33,170 nucleotides of DNA from Tannerella sp. (lineage in GTDB: Bacteria; Bacteroidota; Bacteroidia; Bacteroidales; Tannerellaceae): NCBI GenBank assembly GCA_031260575.1, contig JAIRJR010000246.1, positions 1 through 33,170 of the forward strand. The letters run 5' to 3'. Under the pieces are notes generated by a model. That model saw nothing but the letters and a program-made list of their open reading frames with translations. It did not search any database and had not been told where the DNA came from. A program made the position numbers and the translations under genes. This document shows, piece after piece, positions 30,202-33,170 of this stretch; positions within the stretch are counted from its first letter, which is position 1, and the number at the start of each line of letters is the position of its first letter.

Positions 30202-31647
30202 TTATTTTTTTGCTTTGCAAACAAATAACCCTGCAAAAGTAATCATTCCGTTTAATATCAATAGCTCGTAACCGAATAAATATCCTGTAAGCCGGTAAAT
30301 ATAATGATTGATCAAAAAACAGATGACAGGCGAAGCGATGCAAATAAAAGGCGTCAGATGGTCTTTGGTGCGCCGTTTGGTAAATATGCCGAAGGCAAAC
30401 AATCCCAATAGAGGTCCATAGGTATAGGAGGCAATGGTATAAATTGCATCGATCAAGCTCCGGCTGTTAAGGGAATGAAAAATCAAAATGGTCAATATAA
30501 ATAACACCGACATAAAGACATGCACATTCATGCGTATCTTTTTTGCTTTCGTTGTATTTTCTTTTCCGGTTTGTAGAAAATCCACACAAAAAGAAGTCGT
30601 CAATGCGATCAACGCCGAATCGGCGCTACTCAAAGAGGCTGCAATGATTCCGATCGTAAACAGGACAACGATGGAATGTCCCCATAAACCTGAAGTGCAA
30701 AGCATGGGTAAAATATCATCGCCCGAAGTCGGCAATTCGATTTGGATTTGTGAAGCAAATACAACCAATAATACGCCGAGACAAAGAAAAAGAAAATTGA
30801 TTGGCGTGAAGGCAATTCCATACCAATACATGTTTTTTTGAGCATCTTTGAGATTACGGCAAGAGAGATTTTTCTGCATCATATCCTGGTCTAACCCGGT
30901 CATCACTATGGTTATAAAAACACCGCTCAAAAACTGTTTGACAAAATGTTGCTTACTAATCCAGTCGTTCCACTCAAAAATGCGGAAATGCTGACTTTGG
31001 GAAATGGTTTGTATCATACCGGAAATCTCCAATCCCATCAAATTCTTCATTTGCCATAGAATCGCAAACAACGTTCCGATCAAACAAAAAGTCTGCAAGA
31101 GATCTGTCCAAACGACGGTTTTGATCCCACTTCGATAAGTATACAACCAGATGAGCAACACACTGATAACCACAGTCACTGCGAAAGGAATACGCCATTG
31201 GTCAAAAACATACGTTTGCAGTATCCAAACGACTAAATACAGGCGTGAAGCGGCGCCTACCAATTTCGATAAAAGAAAAAATGACGCTCCGGTTTTGTAT
31301 CCGTACTTACCAATCCTTTTTTCCAAATACGAATAAATTGAAATGAGGTTTTGACGGTAGTAGACAGGAAGCAGGATTTTCGCCACCACGATGTAGCCGA
31401 AAAAGAACCCGAACACCATCTGCATATATGTCATATCTATCTGTCGCACAAGGCCGGGTACAGAAACAAAGGTGACGCCCGACAGAGAAGCCCCAACCAT
31501 GCCAAACGCTACAATATACCAGGGTGATTTGCGGTTAGCCAGAAAGAAAGAATCATTATCGGAATGTTTTTTTCCGGTAATCCGGGATATAACGAGAAGC
31601 AAACCGAAATAGGCGCCAATCGAAATCAGGATAATCCAACTACTCAT
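30202..31647 (-). CDS. Sodium:solute symporter (SSS) family transporter
   Basis: Multi-pass protein with SSS features: GMVGASLSGVTFVSVPGLV, VYYRQNLISIYSYLEKRIG, GIIAASLSSADSALIALTTSFCVDF. Confidence 0.92.
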   Translation of the reverse strand: MSSWIILISIGAYFGLLLVISRITGKKHSDNDSFFLANRKSPWYIVAFGMVGASLSGVTFVSVPGLVRQIDMTYMQMVFGFFFGYIVVAKILLPVYYRQNLISIYSYLEKRIGKYGYKTGASFFLLSKLVGAASRLYLVVWILQTYVFDQWRIPFAVTVVISVLLIWLYTYRSGIKTVVWTDLLQTFCLIGTLFAILWQMKNLMGLEISGMIQTISQSQHFRIFEWNDWISKQHFVKQFLSGVFITIVMTGLDQDMMQKNLSCRNLKDAQKNMYWYGIAFTPINFLFLCLGVLLVVFASQIQIELPTSGDDILPMLCTSGLWGHSIVVLFTIGIIAASLSSADSALIALTTSFCVDFLQTGKENTTKAKKIRMNVHVFMSVLFILTILIFHSLNSRSLIDAIYTIASYTYGPLLGLFAFGIFTKRRTKDHLTPFICIASPVICFLINHYIYRLTGYLFGYELLILNGMITFAGLFVCKAKK

Positions 31648-31651
31648 TATG

Positions 31652-31659
31652 CAAAGTTA
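31652..31659 (-). promoter_or_regulatory. Candidate -7 element (TAACTTTG) 4 nt from the symporter ATG
   Basis: CAAAGTTA on plus; TAACTTTG-CATA-ATG on the minus strand. No clear -33. Confidence 0.5.
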
Positions 31660-31671
31660 TTAAAAAAATAA

Positions 31672-31679
31672 TACCTTTG
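31672..31679 (+). promoter_or_regulatory. Candidate -7 element (TACCTTTG) for lptB
   Basis: TAnnTTTG match 20 nt upstream of ATG 31700. No clear -33. Confidence 0.5.
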
Positions 31680-31699
31680 CATCAAATAACGTTAAGAAA

Positions 31700-32461
31700 A
31701 TGCAAAACGAACAACAAATGGTGCTCCGGACAAAGGATTTGGTAAAGAAATACCGGGCGCGTACGGTTGTGAACCATGTTTCCATTCAGGTGAAACAAGG
31801 TGAAATCGTGGGTTTACTCGGCCCGAACGGAGCAGGTAAGACAACCACATTTTATATGACGGTGGGATTGGTAAAGCCCAATGAAGGGGAAATATTCCTC
31901 AATGACATGGATATCACCGACTATCCTGTATACCGGCGTGCAAGGTTGGGAATCGGTTATTTGGCGCAGGAGGCTTCGATTTTCCGAAAAATGACGGTCG
32001 AGGATAATCTGCGTTCGGTATTGGAGATGACCGACACATCGAAAGCGTACCGGAAAGAAAAGTTAGAAAGCCTGATAAGTGAATTGGGGCTTCAAAAAGT
32101 AAGAAAAAATATTGGCGACCGTTTATCGGGAGGCGAACGCCGCCGGTCGGAGATTGCCCGTTGTCTTGCGATTAGTCCCAAATTTATTATGCTCGACGAG
32201 CCTTTCGCAGGTGTCGACCCGATAGCCGTTCAAGATATCCAATCGATTGTGGCGCAATTAAAACACAAGAATATCGGTATTTTAATTACCGACCATAATG
32301 TACACGAAACGTTAAGCATTACTGATCGGGCTTATCTGTTGTTTGAAGGGAAAGTATTGTTTCAAGGCACAGCCGAAGAATTAGCCGATAATGAAATCGT
32401 ACGTGAAAAATATTTGGGACGCGATTTTGAGTTGCGCAAGAAGATCACAGCCTCGAACTGA
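31700..32461 (+). CDS. lptB: LPS export ABC transporter ATP-binding protein LptB
   Basis: [72 protein letters not shown]. Confidence 0.95.
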   Translation: MQNEQQMVLRTKDLVKKYRARTVVNHVSIQVKQGEIVGLLGPNGAGKTTTFYMTVGLVKPNEGEIFLNDMDITDYPVYRRARLGIGYLAQEASIFRKMTVEDNLRSVLEMTDTSKAYRKEKLESLISELGLQKVRKNIGDRLSGGERRRSEIARCLAISPKFIMLDEPFAGVDPIAVQDIQSIVAQLKHKNIGILITDHNVHETLSITDRAYLLFEGKVLFQGTAEELADNEIVREKYLGRDFELRKKITASN

Positions 32462-32492
32462 CTTCGAATCCTTGAATCTTTGACTCCTTGAA

Positions 32493-33170
32493 TCAAATGA
32501 TGCTTCCCAAAAGTGTCGCCGAAGTGGTATCTTCAATCTTGACATGAACAAGTTGGCCTATGCGAGCGTCTTGTTTGTCGAAGATAACCACTTTATTTTG
32601 TCCGGTACGGCCAAACAAGCGGTCGCGTGATCGCTTCGAAAATCCTTCAACGAGCACCTCCACAGTTTTTCCGATGTCGCGACGGTTGCTTTCTTCCGAA
32701 AGCCGGTTCTGCAAATCAATCATTCCTTGAAGTCGTCTTATCTTTTCTGTTTCAGGCACATCGTCCGAAAGATGCCGGGCAGCATACGTTCCGGGTCGTT
32801 CCGAATATTTGAATAAAAAAGCAGAATCAAAACCGACTTCACGCATCAATGACAATGTAGCCCGGTAGTCATCTTCGGTCTCGGAATGAAACCCGCAAAA
32901 CAAATCCGATGAAATCGCGCAATCCGGTAAGATCCGGCGGATTGCAGCAATACGTTCCAAATACCATTCGCGCGTATATTTCCGGTTCATGATTTCCAAA
33001 ATCCGCGTGCTACCCGACTGCGCAGGTAAATGAATGTGTTTGCAAATATTCGGGTGGGATGCCATGTTATTGAGCGTTTCGTCGCTCATATCCTTCGGGT
33101 GGGAGGTTATAAAACGGATACGCATATCCGGCGCTTCTTCAGCGACAAGCGACAATAATTGAGGGAAATC
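32493..33170 (-). CDS. miaB: tRNA-2-methylthio-N6-dimethylallyladenosine synthase MiaB, partial (N-terminus beyond window end)
   Basis: MRIRFITSHPKDMSDETLNNMASHPNICKHIHLPAQSGSTRILEIMNRKYTREWYLE plus a C-terminal TRAM-like domain. The frame remains open to 33170, so the TTG start at 33155 in the ORF track is an edge artefact. Confidence 0.93.
   Translation of the reverse strand, partial: DFPQLLSLVAEEAPDMRIRFITSHPKDMSDETLNNMASHPNICKHIHLPAQSGSTRILEIMNRKYTREWYLERIAAIRRILPDCAISSDLFCGFHSETEDDYRATLSLMREVGFDSAFLFKYSERPGTYAARHLSDDVPETEKIRRLQGMIDLQNRLSEESNRRDIGKTVEVLVEGFSKRSRDRLFGRTGQNKVVIFDKQDARIGQLVHVKIEDTTSATLLGSII

Overview
The window is a gene-dense, mostly housekeeping segment of a Bacteroidales-type chromosome. 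This placement rests on PorU, DUF2723, DUF4924 and GroEL-like proteins and on TAnnTTTG promoter elements. From left to right: a minus-strand run of PASTA protein, RluA/RluD-type pseudouridine synthase, Ddl, acyltransferase, FAH-family protein and PorU (cut by the left edge); groES-groEL; a Tat-signal RspA/mannonate-dehydratase-like enolase-superfamily gene; a decayed nucleotidyltransferase remnant behind two consensus promoters; a long-chain acyl-CoA ligase; three tandem perfect palindromes; a minus-strand run of DPP III, Fur, purA, Zn-peptidase and hisS; DUF2723 plus a polysaccharide deacetylase; DedA, a DUF6427-like protein, purD, a THUMP methyltransferase, a collagen-like lipoprotein, rfbD and DUF4924; an MBL hydrolase; engB and an SSS symporter; lptB; and partial miaB (cut by the right edge). 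I saw no prophage, CRISPR array, rRNA, tRNA or intact transposase. No obvious new multi-gene system is present. The second-look items are mostly non-coding: the triple hairpin at 12448-12522, the nucleotidyltransferase relic with tandem promoters at 10522-10760, two 52-bp divergent promoter regions with nearly the same geometry and predicted leaderless starts, and several 7/8-nt phased repeats at gene boundaries.
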